The notes under the pieces: generated by a model
Told to the model about the DNA's origin: nothing
Database searches by the model: none
What the model saw: the letters and a program-made list of their open reading frames with translations, nothing else
NCBI GenBank assembly: GCA_000310025.1
Contig: FN649738.1
Coordinates: forward strand, 127,032-191,031
DNA: 64,000 bases
Direction: 5' to 3'
Source: Ectocarpus siliculosus
Taxonomy: Eukaryota; Sar; Phaeophyceae; Ectocarpales; Ectocarpaceae
Program-made: the position numbers and the translations under genes
Shown: positions 44,253 through 55,345 of the stretch, piece after piece
Layout of the letters: every line of letters starts with the position of its first letter
Position numbering within the stretch: the first letter of the stretch is position 1

Positions 44253-44438
44253 ATGCTTTGCGAGATGCCTTCTTGTGCCAAGTCGATGGGCGACTCGGAA
44301 GAAATGCCCGTCCACTACTGCCGCCGGCACACCTCATTCGGTGAAAAAAGAAGAGCCGCATGGAGCGTTGACGGATGGATGCAGAAACCCGCCGCGCGAA
44401 AAAAAGCAGTTCTGTTCAACTTATCATTCGATTTCTAA
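44253..44438 (+). CDS. Possible single-finger EsV-1-7-like small protein
   Basis: A 61-residue frame whose start carries MLCEMPSCAKSMGDSEE followed by MPVHYCRRHTSFG, a C-x4-C-x14-C-x2-H arrangement. The EsV-1-7 repeat family, expanded in brown algae, uses C-x4-C-x16-C-x2-H, so the third spacing is two residues short. The rest is basic and unremarkable. A stop precedes the start codon in frame. It could be a relic exon of a larger EsV-1-7 gene, a small protein, or chance. Confidence 0.3.
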   Translation: MLCEMPSCAKSMGDSEEMPVHYCRRHTSFGEKRRAAWSVDGWMQKPAARKKAVLFNLSFDF

Positions 44439-45668
44439 CAATGCTCGTTCCAAGCCACAGCGAAGACAAGAAATAGTAGAAGCGGATGATCACACCCAAA
44501 GCTGCGACATCGTTTGCTGCCTCCAGGATTCTCGAACGAATCAACACCACACTACCAGTCACTACTCACACTTACTATACGCGCAAACGCCCAGTACTCT
44601 TCCTGACTGTCTTGCAGAGCACCGAGCGCACCTTTGCAGTACAAGGCGTCTTAAGGACGCAAAACCGAACACATCGAGGGGGACAAAGTGCATGGGTGCA
44701 CGGAACCGATATGTTCAAAAGCCCAGCCACAAAGACTAGCAATACTGACGTACTTAACCGAGCACTGTTGTACCGTCCTGCATTAACCACGAAACACATC
44801 CTCTACGAAATGCCTCACGGCGGACGGGGGTGCAACAGCCGAACGCGATCCACACCTCTACTACAAAATTTGGCTGCCAAGGCCCGAGACATTTAGACTA
44901 TTCACCCTCCTCTCCAGGACGAGCTGAACAGAAACGAAGGGGAAACACACAACATCCATGTTGCATAACCAATTACAAGGTGTATCGCAAAACTATACTA
45001 CATGCTACTGTTATCACAAGGCCTAGTTCCCAACCACAAGCCGGAAATGCCTACGAGCAAATTTCAATTTCAACCCACCCTTTTTAAGGTGAGATGAGGG
45101 TCTGGTATATCGCCCAATCTCTAGCTGGGAAAAACAGTTGAGGTATCGTCGCGTAAAATGAGTGGTCCCACGAAATCGCCGCACAAAGACGGACGAGATA
45201 CGCAAAAAGTGGTACAAGACTGCCAAGGCCCACCAAAAAAAAATATTACAGTGTCCGTGTGCCCCACTCAAACCTTATTGCCGCACAGCGATCCAGCAAC
45301 AACAGAAAAACAAAAAAACGAAAGTAAAATGCAGACACGACTCGCCAAACAACAAGAGTTCCGGTGGTCTTGCCTTCAAAATCAACACCCATAAACCAAC
45401 CAACAGCATAAACAAATGATACAACATGTCGCGACCAACGGCCAACGACCACGACAATTACAAGACATTGCACAACGTTCAGCAACTGTCAAGAATGAAA
45501 AATAAATGTACACCGCCCAGGGAGCGGTTTGTCCAATGCACACATCCTTCGGAGTACCCAACGGTGTAAACATGTAGTGTGGTCTCCAGAAAAAGGGACC
45601 CCTTTCCCTTACGACAGAACTAGGCGAGTCAACAACATGCGTTGTTGGGTCATTCTAGGCCTAGCTCC
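44439..45668. other. Downstream flank of the minus-strand epimerase gene
   Basis: No recognisable gene. Includes the 3' side of the epimerase gene (its stop is at 45,669-45,671). No polyadenylation signal stands out. The 136-184-residue frames near 44,185-44,900 have no recognised family. Confidence 0.45.
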
Positions 45669-48600
45669 TCAGCAGACAGGCTCGTAGCCGGAGTCTGACT
45701 CCCCGTCGAAGCACGAATCGTTGGTGACCTTGAGCTCGAAGTCCCCTTCGTCGAGCCCGGTGTTGCCCTGCATGACGCTGTTCATGGCATCGTCGAACCG
45801 CACCACCAGGCCATCGGCATCGCCAACCTCGAAGACGTTGTCGAGGAACTGGGTGCCGTCGGCCTCCTTGATCTTGATCGTCTCCTCGGCGCCGGAGAAG
45901 GAGTTCTGTGAGAATACGTTGTTCTGGGACCGCCCGGAAGAAACAACGTCCGGCTCGTCTGACCCAAGGTACGTGTAGGCGTTGTACCTGAAAGAGGCGG
46001 AGAGAGGGGGGAGGGGTCAGTAAACTAACGTGGTTTTTCAGAATCAGAATACGGGCCAGAATGCGTCCCTCGTTGCCGCCGAACTCATCACACCGATGCG
46101 GTCATTTTGACTGTCGGGCTATCCCCTCCGCTATGGACACACCCATCATCCTGCAGAAGTTCAATCTTTCATAAACGAAGACAACAAGAGGAGGGGGGAC
46201 TTAGCGCCCTCTTGGCTCCTTGGCGTAAGAAAAGACTCACTTGCTGTTGTTGCTGATGATGTTCTCGGAGAAGACGTTGTCCGCGCAGCCCACGCTCATC
46301 CGCACGCCGTACTTGTTGTTCTCGAACGTGTTCTCGGACACATCGGCGTTGAACGACTCGAGCATCGCCAACCCCGCGTCGCCGTTGTCGTGCACGTAGT
46401 TCCCTGAGAGCAATAGAAAAAAACAACGGGGGTCAGATTTTCGTATACAGTTCAAAGGAGGCGAAGGGGGGGGTGGAGGCAGGCCAAGCATCTATGTCGG
46501 TAAAACAGTAGCATCGAAAGGACAGGAGTACGCGCGTAGGAAACGGCCAACGGCAGGGCCCACACCAGCACACCCGAGCACCGCCAAGAATAAAGCAATA
46601 CTACTCACCCTTGACGATGGCGTCGTCACTGCTGCGGTGCAGGAAGATGCCCGCAGAAGTCTCGGCACCGCCATACACTTCGTTGCCCTGGATAGACACG
46701 CCGTTGCAGCGCTTGGAGGCGATGATACCTGGATTGCCGAAGTCATCAAAGAAGGGGGAAGTGTCGCAAGAGGGGGAGGTAGGTGTGAGATAAAGGGGAA
46801 CCCGAAGGCTCATTTCCCGATGACATCAAGAAACCCATAGCAGCGACAACAGGGAAGAAAAATATACCATCTCAAATCACACATGAAAGCCACCATGTCC
46901 GTTCGCCGTGTGCTATGGCATCCAATATATAGGAGGCACACAAAGTGGCGAGCCCAACTTAATAGAGGTAGGTGGGATGGAAGCGGATTAGTTTGTCTTG
47001 GTCTCACCGTGGTAGCCGTTGTTGTACACCTCGTTGTCGTGGATGGTGAGGAAGTCGCTGTCGTCGTGGGGGTCGAAGCCTGGCCGGGACCAGCATAGCA
47101 GAAGCAGGGGTTACAGCGGGACAAAAACAAATGAGACATGGCGAGGTGGGCGCAAAGGCGTACTACAGGCAGCAGTATCGCAAAAACTGCAACACGTTTG
47201 TCGCGAGCGTCCGACCAGTTTTCAGGCTATTTGTCAACAGCTTACCGTATCCGGAGTTGTCGTGCATCTTATTCCTCCTCCAGTCTCCTTGCTGGTGGCC
47301 TGTCAGACGGTGTGACGGGACAGGGGAAGGACGTGAATGAGTTGTAGACTACTGTTGACCCCCGCAAGATACAAGCAGTGAACTTTATAATGTTTTGATA
47401 TTGCGATCAGACCGCGAAAAATGCTGGTGCTAGCGTCACCCATTCGAGCGATTTCCAAAAAAAAGGGAGGGAATCTTACCGTAAGTGTAGAGGCCGAAGC
47501 GCAAGTGGTGGATGTCGCTGTCGTACATGTTTCCGTACACATTCACGTCGTCGAAGATCTCCGGGTTAGACTTATCCTTGCAAAACCCGCGAACCTGGGA
47601 GGGACATTCATCGGCGTTGCAACAATCAAGGAACAGCAGTGTTTGGCATCAAGGAACAGCAGTGTTTGGCATCGTTGCTGTAGACGGAAGTATGGCCCAA
47701 ACGATATTGGCTGAAAGCAAAAACATGCGTTTCATTCCTGTAGTTCAGTACAGTAGCAACAATAAATACTCTTCATGGTCTGCCTCCAATCTCCAACCCA
47801 CAATGATGTGCAAGCCGACTCGGGACCCGCCAAGTGATTTTCCATTTCCAAGTGATTTCCCATTTCCCGTCGCCTAAAATTCATCTATCAGACACAACAA
47901 CCAATATTGCTTACCTTCCACGTGAGCCCGTAGCTCTCGCTGTCCTGGAACCCCAGGTAGCCGATCTCGCTGTTCTCGATATCCATGCGGGCCTCCCCCA
48001 TGGTGTTCTTGGCGTTACCCTCGCAAGTCTCGTCCTCGTCGGTGACGATCTCCGAGACGGCGCTGATGTATGACCGGCCGTCGGTTTCATCTTCGTCCGG
48101 CGAGTTGGTGCTCGTGTCCCACGAGAATACCTAAGTACATGGGTTGGTTGAATAGATGGCAATGGACCGGACCAGAGGAAGCGAAATTGGAAAAGGTTAT
48201 CGACTGGTGTGGATCCTGGATTGGTGGGCGATACAAACAGGTGCGATTGCCGGTACTTTTTCCGCAGGGTAAGGGGAACAGCAGCAGCAAATAAACGGGG
48301 AAGAACGCCGGGCCGCACACGGCAAACAAGGCTTGGGTTTGGGGAGGAGGCTTTCCCGCGGGCAAGAAACCACGTGGAAGCGCATATTGCTTGCTGCGCC
48401 CTGCTTGCTTACCTTGGTGCCCACGAAGTCCAGGCTGCCACCGTGTGCTCTGAGGTTGATGTAGGTCTCGCTTGTGCTCAGCAACCTGAGTTCGTCGGCA
48501 TCTCCCCCCTCGTCCGTCCCGTACACCTGTTCGCCGGTGGAAGAAGCGATGATTCAAAACAAACCAGACTATAATTAGAACGGCGGGCGAATAATTCTTC

Positions 48601-49372
48601 TATGAAATGCTACCGCAATGACTTAAGGAATAATAAAAACACACACAGAAAGACTACCCATTCGAGATATACCCACAAAAGAACTACAATAGATGCGAGA
48701 TCAAAAATTCATAAAACAATTTAACATCTGAAGCGACAAAGTCGTTGCATCCAAACTGAGGCAAATGCATCGGTTCATCACCCGCAGACTGAACCAGAAA
48801 CGGCGAAGCCAAGAGCCAGAGCAGGGCAACAACCACCTCGACTGGTGCTAAACAAAACGCGTTGGACAGTCAATATATTTTTATCCCCCACGTAACCCAA
48901 AAGACGGCTAGACTATATGAATTCTTGACATGACGGAACTTTCGGATAACTTTTTTTTTTATCGTTGGAATGATGAAACAAACACGCTAGATTCGACGAC
49001 ACCAACCTTGAGCGTGATGCCGTCTTCCACGTACAGCTCCTCCGTGAGGAGCCACGTGCCAGTCTCGGTCTCGCTCACGTCGCCAGAGTCCGGGTCCACC
49101 GCGTACAGCGGCGCCTTGCCGGCCCGACTCTCCCAGATCTGCCCGAGGGTAGCGCAGCCTCCGCGGGTCTCGCCGTCTGCCGACTCGAGGTACAGGCGCT
49201 TCGTGGTGCCGGCGTACCGGATCGAGACCTCGATGTCGGAGTCGCAGTCGGGCTTGGAGATGGGGTCGTTGGGGGAAGCGGTGTCAGCTGCTGCCGCGGG
49301 CGTGGTGGAGGCGAGAAGGCCGAGAAGCGCAAGGCCGAAGGAGGATGTCGCGCTTTTTCTTCGGAACTCCAT
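45669..49372 (-). CDS. Mannuronan C5-epimerase, complete nine-exon gene
   Basis: Predicted secreted enzyme that converts mannuronate to guluronate in alginate; 512 residues. Exons, 5' to 3': 49,372-49,007; 48,526-48,413; 48,130-47,915; 47,594-47,480; 47,299-47,246; 47,079-47,008; 46,728-46,609; 46,403-46,241; 45,987-45,669. All introns are GT-AG and all phases agree. Residues 1-28 are a signal peptide (hydrophobic LALLGLLAS, ending TPAAAA). Exons 4-9 form a right-handed parallel beta-helix (NVYGNMYDSDIHH, HDNEVYNNGYHG, NNKYGVRMSVG). The catalytic YGFDPHDDSD motif spans residues 288-297; Tyr288, Asp291 and His293 match the YxxDPH active site of bacterial AlgE-type epimerases. The C-terminus ends SDSGYEPVC. 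The neighbouring gene at 51,919 is a divergent paralogue. The Met at 49,372 was chosen because it aligns with the paralogue and starts the signal peptide. Confidence 0.9.
47619..47667. repeat. 24-bp tandem duplication in intron 3
   Basis: The unit TCAAGGAACAGCAGTGTTTG plus GCA occurs twice in tandem within intron 3 of the minus-strand epimerase gene. The paralogue lacks it. Confidence 0.8.
48623..48676. repeat. ~55-bp dispersed repeat, copy 2
   Basis: TTAAGGAATAATAAA, CACACAGAAAGACTACCC and ATTCGAGATATACCCACA also occur in the same order and orientation at 34,322-34,376. Here it lies in intron 1 of the minus-strand epimerase gene. Too short to classify. Confidence 0.7.
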
Positions 49373-51918
49373 TTTGTAGTTGAGGGTGCTGCTGCTGCTG
49401 CTGCTGCTGCTGTACAGGGGTGTGTCGAGACTGGAGTGCAAGGTAGCAGCAGGACGTGGGGGGGGGGCTGTGGTGTTACACAGCAGGAGCAGGAGGTCGT
49501 CGCCTTTCCTTCGTAATTGACAACCGTTCCAAACTGTTCCATCCAGCATACAGAATTGGTCTGCATGTGCACAGGGGGAGTCTGGTGGGTGCCACACCTC
49601 GATACCGACAGTGAGATAGAAGATGTAAGACAGAAGCGAAAAACTTGCGCTGTCCATTGCCGACAGCTCTTCACGCCCCATGCATCATCACTGGGCAGCA
49701 TTAACTACAAGCAAACATCGCGGTGCCGTGGCAGCAACTGCTGTGAGGCCAGTTGCTCCATGTAATCTTCACCGTTGTTGCTTGCGATCCGATCTCAAAC
49801 CTGCTGTTCGCTTGATACGAGAACCGGCGGACCGATTCTTCATCGTTGGCTAAAAACCAACCACCGACGCTCTGTTACGTGTTTGGCAGGCGTAGGCAAG
49901 AGAGATGATGTGCTTCCCCACACAACAAAGCGTCGGCGCGCCCGCCCCATTCGTGCTGGGACCTCTGATGCTATCTATCGTCCAACAGCAACCTATCCTC
50001 GCACAGCACTCCAGCAATAACAAAGCTTCCCGCCAAACCGCGTTCAAAAGAAGAACTTATAACGAGAGACCGAGATCCAAGACGGTGGTCGCGAACGAGC
50101 AGAGCAGCTCAGCCGGGCACCACACACTCACCAAGTAGAGCACGAGAGAACTAGTGCGAAGAGAGGAGCGCAGTTGAAGAATTCACGCAGAGGATCGGGG
50201 CCCAAGTCTTTCCAGCAAAAGGTGGGGTGGTTGAGTGTATCAGTGTGACGGTGTGGGGTGAGAGGAATGAGAGGCCAGGGGCCAGAAAGCGGCGGGTCTG
50301 GCAACATCGAATTTCTAGAAGAATAAAAAAAAGATCTTGGGAACGTGTTCAGAAAACTCTATGCGGGTCTTCGGGCCGTTGCCCCACCCAAGATACCCCG
50401 ATAGCTTCTCTTCCGACAGGGCGTCTACAGCGCTGACTGAAAGCATCTTCGACGATGCCTCGCGCTCGACGCCACTTAAGAAAATCTTTCTGGGGGGCGA
50501 CTGACGTCCCTCCTCAGACCTCGTGCATGTTCCGCGATATGATCGGGCAAATCTACGTGCCAACAGTAGCTATCGGTCGATCAACCTTGCGAAATCGGTC
50601 TGTGGCACTACTTCCGAATATATTCGGTGGTCCGTCCATTCTACGTCTCAACGGATGACGACAGCGGAGATGTCGTAGATTCCGAGATGTGAGAGGAGAC
50701 GTGAAGCGACCCAAAATTTTTTAGCCTGCTGTCACATGGGATTGGCGAACACACGGAGAGATGGAGACACGACGCCCCTTGAGTATCCATGTGCCGGACT
50801 AAAGAGGTGGTCCATCAGGACAGGAAAGCGGTGATGGCGTAGTGCTGCAGAAACATGGTCAGGCTGGAGGCTGGCCGGCGGCGGAGACGCCGCGAGGTAT
50901 GTATGTATGTATATCCACCTGGTGAATATCCATGGATCCTTCCGAGAACACATTTGTCGCCCTGCGCGCAACCGCCCGAACGCTTCCCATCTCCACATCG
51001 TCCAAAATGCGAGACCACAACTTCCGGGAAACACCGCTGCTGCGAGATTGCGCGACGTCCCACAGCCTGCTGCGCACAAGGTGCCCACTACATCTCCCAC
51101 CCCACTACATCTCCCACCCCCCAACACACAACACTCGGCTACCCATCTCAAGCCTCACCGTTCTCAAGGCTCGCACACATTGTTCTACAGCAGTACAGCA
51201 GCACAGAGGCGCTTTCCTGGGGCCTGGTGAGTGCGGCATGACTCGGCATGTTTTACTTGTTGCGTCCTGTGCCGAGGAGGAGGCTCGTGTACTGTGTGGC
51301 CAACCGTAGTATAGTTGGTCTTGTGATGCTCAAGTCAGCTGAACTTGAACGTTCAGCGCCGGGCGGTAGGCGGTGCCTTTGGTTGACAATGAAAGCGCCG
51401 TTATTGCCGCCATTCATCCGCCGCGGACGTGGCTCCTAACATGTAGGGTCTGGCCTATTAGACAATGGCATGAACAGCAGTATTTTTAGCGTGTTGAGAC
51501 CATGTCTGCACATCAGAGCGTGTTTTTTGGAACAGTTGACCAGTGCACCAAAGGACCAACAGCATCATCAAGAAGGCTTTACTTCAGCGGTAGATTGTCG
51601 CTACTCCAATTCTCTAGCGTTCTCCACCACCAGCTGTAGCCCCGACCACGGCTTGCAACACCGTCGAACCTTGAACAATTATTTACACTGTTGCTGTGAC
51701 AACGGTTTGCTCCCATCTCCCCGCGTCCAAACGAGCTGCAACAGCACTAAACGCCGTTTTACCCTACGCCCATCCCACTCTCTCTGAAACTCCTACCTCG
51801 ACACAGGCGAAACGGAATCTCCTTGTACCCAAGAAGAGCGCTGCTTGGACCAACAAAACTTTCCGGTTTCCTCGCCACGTTCGGGAAACAACAGCTTTTT
51901 TCACGTGGCCGACGCATC
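49373..51918. promoter_or_regulatory. 2.5-kb shared upstream region of the divergent epimerase genes
   Basis: Lies between the two start codons and so must hold both promoters. A CTG/CAG triplet run (49,387-49,413) sits ~15 bp upstream of the minus-strand start, in its likely 5' leader. There are exact TACAGCAGTA (51,186-51,195) and a short (GTAT)n at 50,898-50,911. No TATA box is convincing. Frames around 50,315-50,563 (-) and 50,855-51,309 (+) have no recognised family. The two gene-proximal sides are not visibly mirror images. Confidence 0.5.
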
Positions 51919-54900
51919 ATGGAGCTCCGACGAAGCGCAGCCTTAGCCCTGGTCGGCCTTCTCGCCGCCACCAGCACCGCGGCAGCGGCGGACACCCCTT
52001 CCCCCAACGAGCCCATCCCCAAGCCCGACTGCGACTCCGACATCGCGGTCTCGATCCGCTACGCAGAGTCCACGGCGCGCCTGTATCTCGAGTCGGCAGA
52101 CAACGGCACCACCCGCGGCGGCTGCGTGACCCTTGGGCAGATCTGGGAGAGTCGGGCCGGCAAGGGGCCGCTGTACGCGGTAGACCCTGACTCGGGGAAC
52201 GTGAGCACTAGCGCGACCGGCACGTGGCTTCTCACGGAGGAGCTGTACGTGGAGGACGGCATCACGCTCGAGGTTCGGATTGAGACTGATGAGCAATGTT
52301 GACAAACATGGTAGATTTTCATGTTTGGCGGCATGTTGTGATGGGTCCAACGCGATTCTATTACTTCTATGTAGGACGACTCGCTCTGGTGCCTTTTTGC
52401 CATATTTGTACAGCCGACGGATCGTTAGCCTACATGAAGGTTTGTCGCATTTCGGGTACAGATCGGGGGGGCGCATCGTCGACCACCTCTAGGCGAGCTG
52501 CTGTTGAACCTTCTTCTACTGCTGTAGAACGTATCGCGTAGGCACACAATCCCAGCACACGCAACGTGTGTGCTGGTGTCAACAAGGACCTCGTGAGGGC
52601 TGGAAAGGGGCGATGCCTGTCTGATCCCAACGTCTCGATATTGCTTTGACGCCTGTTGCTCCCGTCTGAACAGGTATACGGGTCGGAGGCCGGAGGAGAC
52701 GCTGACGAACTCCGACTGCTGAGCACTAACGAAACGTTCATCAACCTCCGAGCGCATGGCGGGAGCCTGGACTTCGTCAGCACCAAGGTAGACAAGAAGC
52801 GACAGCAATCAGCCCGCGCGGGGCGTTGTCGCCCTCTGTTGCTCATTTTTCGTGGAAGCTGATTGGTCCACTCGGGGTGCCTTTTGCGTCACGGTCAGGG
52901 TTTCCCAGAACCGTTCCTAGAACCGTTTCGTTGTTTTCCGTCGTACATTCGACCGTCTGTGTTCCTCGCGCTCTCTGCTGGTGCTGCCCGTTCCTCCTCT
53001 TCTTTCACCGCGCTACGCTCCCATCGTACCCCAACGTTTCATCTGTTTCGCAAATTATCACACTTTTCCAACGCTCGCTCCCCGCTCCGCCTCTTGCCCA
53101 ACGCTGCTGAACTGAAGGTCTTCTCGTGGGACACGAGCACCAACTCGCCGGACGAAGACGAAACCGACGGCCGGTCGTACATCAGCGCCATCTCGGAGAT
53201 CATCACCGACGAGGACGAGACTTGCGAGGGTAACGCCAAGAACACCATGGGGGAGGCCCGCATGGACATCGAGAGCAGCGAGATCGGCTACCTTGGGTAC
53301 TGGGACAGCGAGAGCTATGGCCTCACTTGGAAGGTGCATACATGTAGTGATTCGGTTTGTGTCGTTTTTGATTCTACATGGTGCGGTTGGTTTTGATTGT
53401 CGTGTCCTATGTCGGCGAACGATGTATTCTGGTAGGTACGTACGAGGACACGTGTTTGGGAGCTGGCGACGGGTGTGAAGAATTTTCAACCAAGCCGTGT
53501 GAACAAACACGTCGTGCGTCCTTCGCGGCGCGTACCAGTGGAATCGAGTGGCTGTCTGCGGTGGAACACTTTTAACCTCAGTTGTTGGTTGGTTGCACTG
53601 CGAATGAAACGCCCCAGGTTCGCGGGTTCTGCGAGGACAAGTCTAACCCGGAGGTGTTCGACGACGTGAACGTGTACGGCAACGTGTACGACAGCGACAT
53701 CCACCACATGAACTTCGGCCTCTACACTTACGGTAAGCTTCGGGACGTTGATTCGGTTTTCGAGTTCTCGTGGTTGGCTGCTGCCGACAGCGTATCCGCG
53801 AGTTTTCGGTGCAGTGGTTGTGTCGTGCGTCAATATTCCTCAGCAACTACTGTAGTCATGACTTCTTCTGTCTTGCAGATCTAGTCTACTCCTGTGACCC
53901 CCCACCGATCCACGCCCTTCTCCCTGTCCGTCACGCCACCCGACAGGCCACCAGCAGGGAGATTGGAGGAGGAACAAGATGCACGACAACTCCGGATACG
54001 GTAAGCTACTTCTTCTTGGTTGCGTCGAAAGATCTTGTTTCTTCCCTCGTAGTGGCGGCCTTTCGTTCCTATTTCGGTCCGCTGTTAGCTCTGCTGGTGT
54101 TAATTACCGAGTAGTTGGTCGCCCGAAAGCAGGGCGGTATCTCTCATGACAGTAAGTGTTGAAGGTTTTGCGATACTGTACCCCCTTACACCCACGTCAT
54201 CATCTCTCATTTGTATGTCCCGCTGTAACCCCTGCCTATGCTATGTTGCTACCGGCCAGGCTTCGACCCTCACGACGACAGCGACTTCCTCACCATCCAC
54301 GACAACGAGGTGTACAACAACGGCTACCACGGTGAGACTACTGTACGATCAAGACGAACAAACCTCTTGCATACCCACCCTCTATTCAGTTGGGCTTGCC
54401 ACTTTGTGTGCTCCCTATATTAGTGCCGTAGCACACGGCGAACGGACATGGTGGGCGGTCAAGCGTCATTTGAGATGCCATATTTTTCTTCTCTGGTATC
54501 GCTGCCATCGATTTGTTGATGCCATCGGGAAATGAATGGTTCGAAGTCCTTGTCTTCTTACACCTACCTCCCCCTCTTGCGACACTTCCCCCTTCTTTGA
54601 TGACTTCGGCAATCCAGGTATCATCGCCTCCAAGCGCTGCAACGGCGTGTCTATCCAGGGCAACGAAGTGTATGGCGGTGCCGAGACTTCTGCGGGCATC
54701 TTCCTGCACCGCAGCAGTGACGACGCCATCGTCAAGGGTGAGTCGTATTGCTTTGTTCTTGGCGGTGCTCGGGTGTGTTACTGTGGGCCCTGCCGTTGGC
54801 CGTTCCCTACGCGCGTACTCCTGTCCTTTCGATGCTACTGTTTTACCGACATAGATGCTGGCCTGCCTCCCCCCCTTCGCCTCCTTTGAACTGTATACGA

Positions 54901-55100
54901 AAATCTGACCCCCGTTGTTTTTTTCTATTGCTCTCAGGGAACTACGTGCACGACAACGGCGACGCCGGGTTGGCGATGCTCGAGTCGTTCAACGCTGATG
55001 TGTCCGAGAACACGTTCGAGAACAACAAGTACGGCGTGCGGTTCAGCGTGGGCTGTGCCGACAACGTCTTCTCCAACAACACCATCAGCAACAACGCCGA
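51919..55100 (+). CDS. Mannuronan C5-epimerase paralogue, exons 1-8, 3' end lost at gap
   Basis: Same product and exon plan as the minus-strand gene. Exons: 51,919-52,272; 52,674-52,787; 53,118-53,333; 53,618-53,732; 53,947-54,000; 54,260-54,331; 54,618-54,737; 54,938-55,100. Exons 2-8 have exactly the same lengths as in the paralogue; exon 1 is four codons shorter. That gives 402 residues plus two bases. The signal peptide (ALALVGLLAATSTAAAA) and catalytic YGFDPHDDSD are intact. The donor GTAAGT after exon 8 is good, but no exon 9 (about 105 residues in the paralogue) is present before the gap at 55,246, and a transposase gene follows the gap. Either exon 9 is in the gap or the gene was truncated. 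The start aligns with the paralogue. Confidence 0.87.
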
Positions 55101-55245
55101 GTAAGTGTGACGAAGGCAGGGAGAACGATCAAGCGGACAAGGGACAGCAGTACATGTAGTGGGTCTTCTTTTACAACAGGCACAAACCCTCAAGATAGCG
55201 TGCTCCAAATGGAATTGATTCGATTGTAGTGGTGGGGCATATGGG

Positions 55246-55345
55246 NNNNNNNNNNNNNNNNNNNNNNNNNNNNNNNNNNNNNNNNNNNNNNNNNNNNNNN
55301 NNNNNNNNNNNNNNNNNNNNNNNNNNNNNNNNNNNNNNNNNNNNN
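55246..55345. other. Assembly gap 2 (100 N)
   Basis: Exactly 100 N, so of unknown length. Unlike gap 1 the flanks differ. It may hide the last exon of the epimerase gene, the 5' end of the transposase gene, or both. Confidence 0.95.

Noticed and set aside
44185-44739. 184-residue plus-strand frame
   Set aside because: No recognised domain; it overlaps the shorter Cys/His frame at 44,253 in another phase, which is the more interesting of the two.
50315-50563. 82-residue minus-strand frame between the epimerase genes
   Set aside because: Composition is partly coding-like, but there is no family, no splice partner and no conservation that I can judge.
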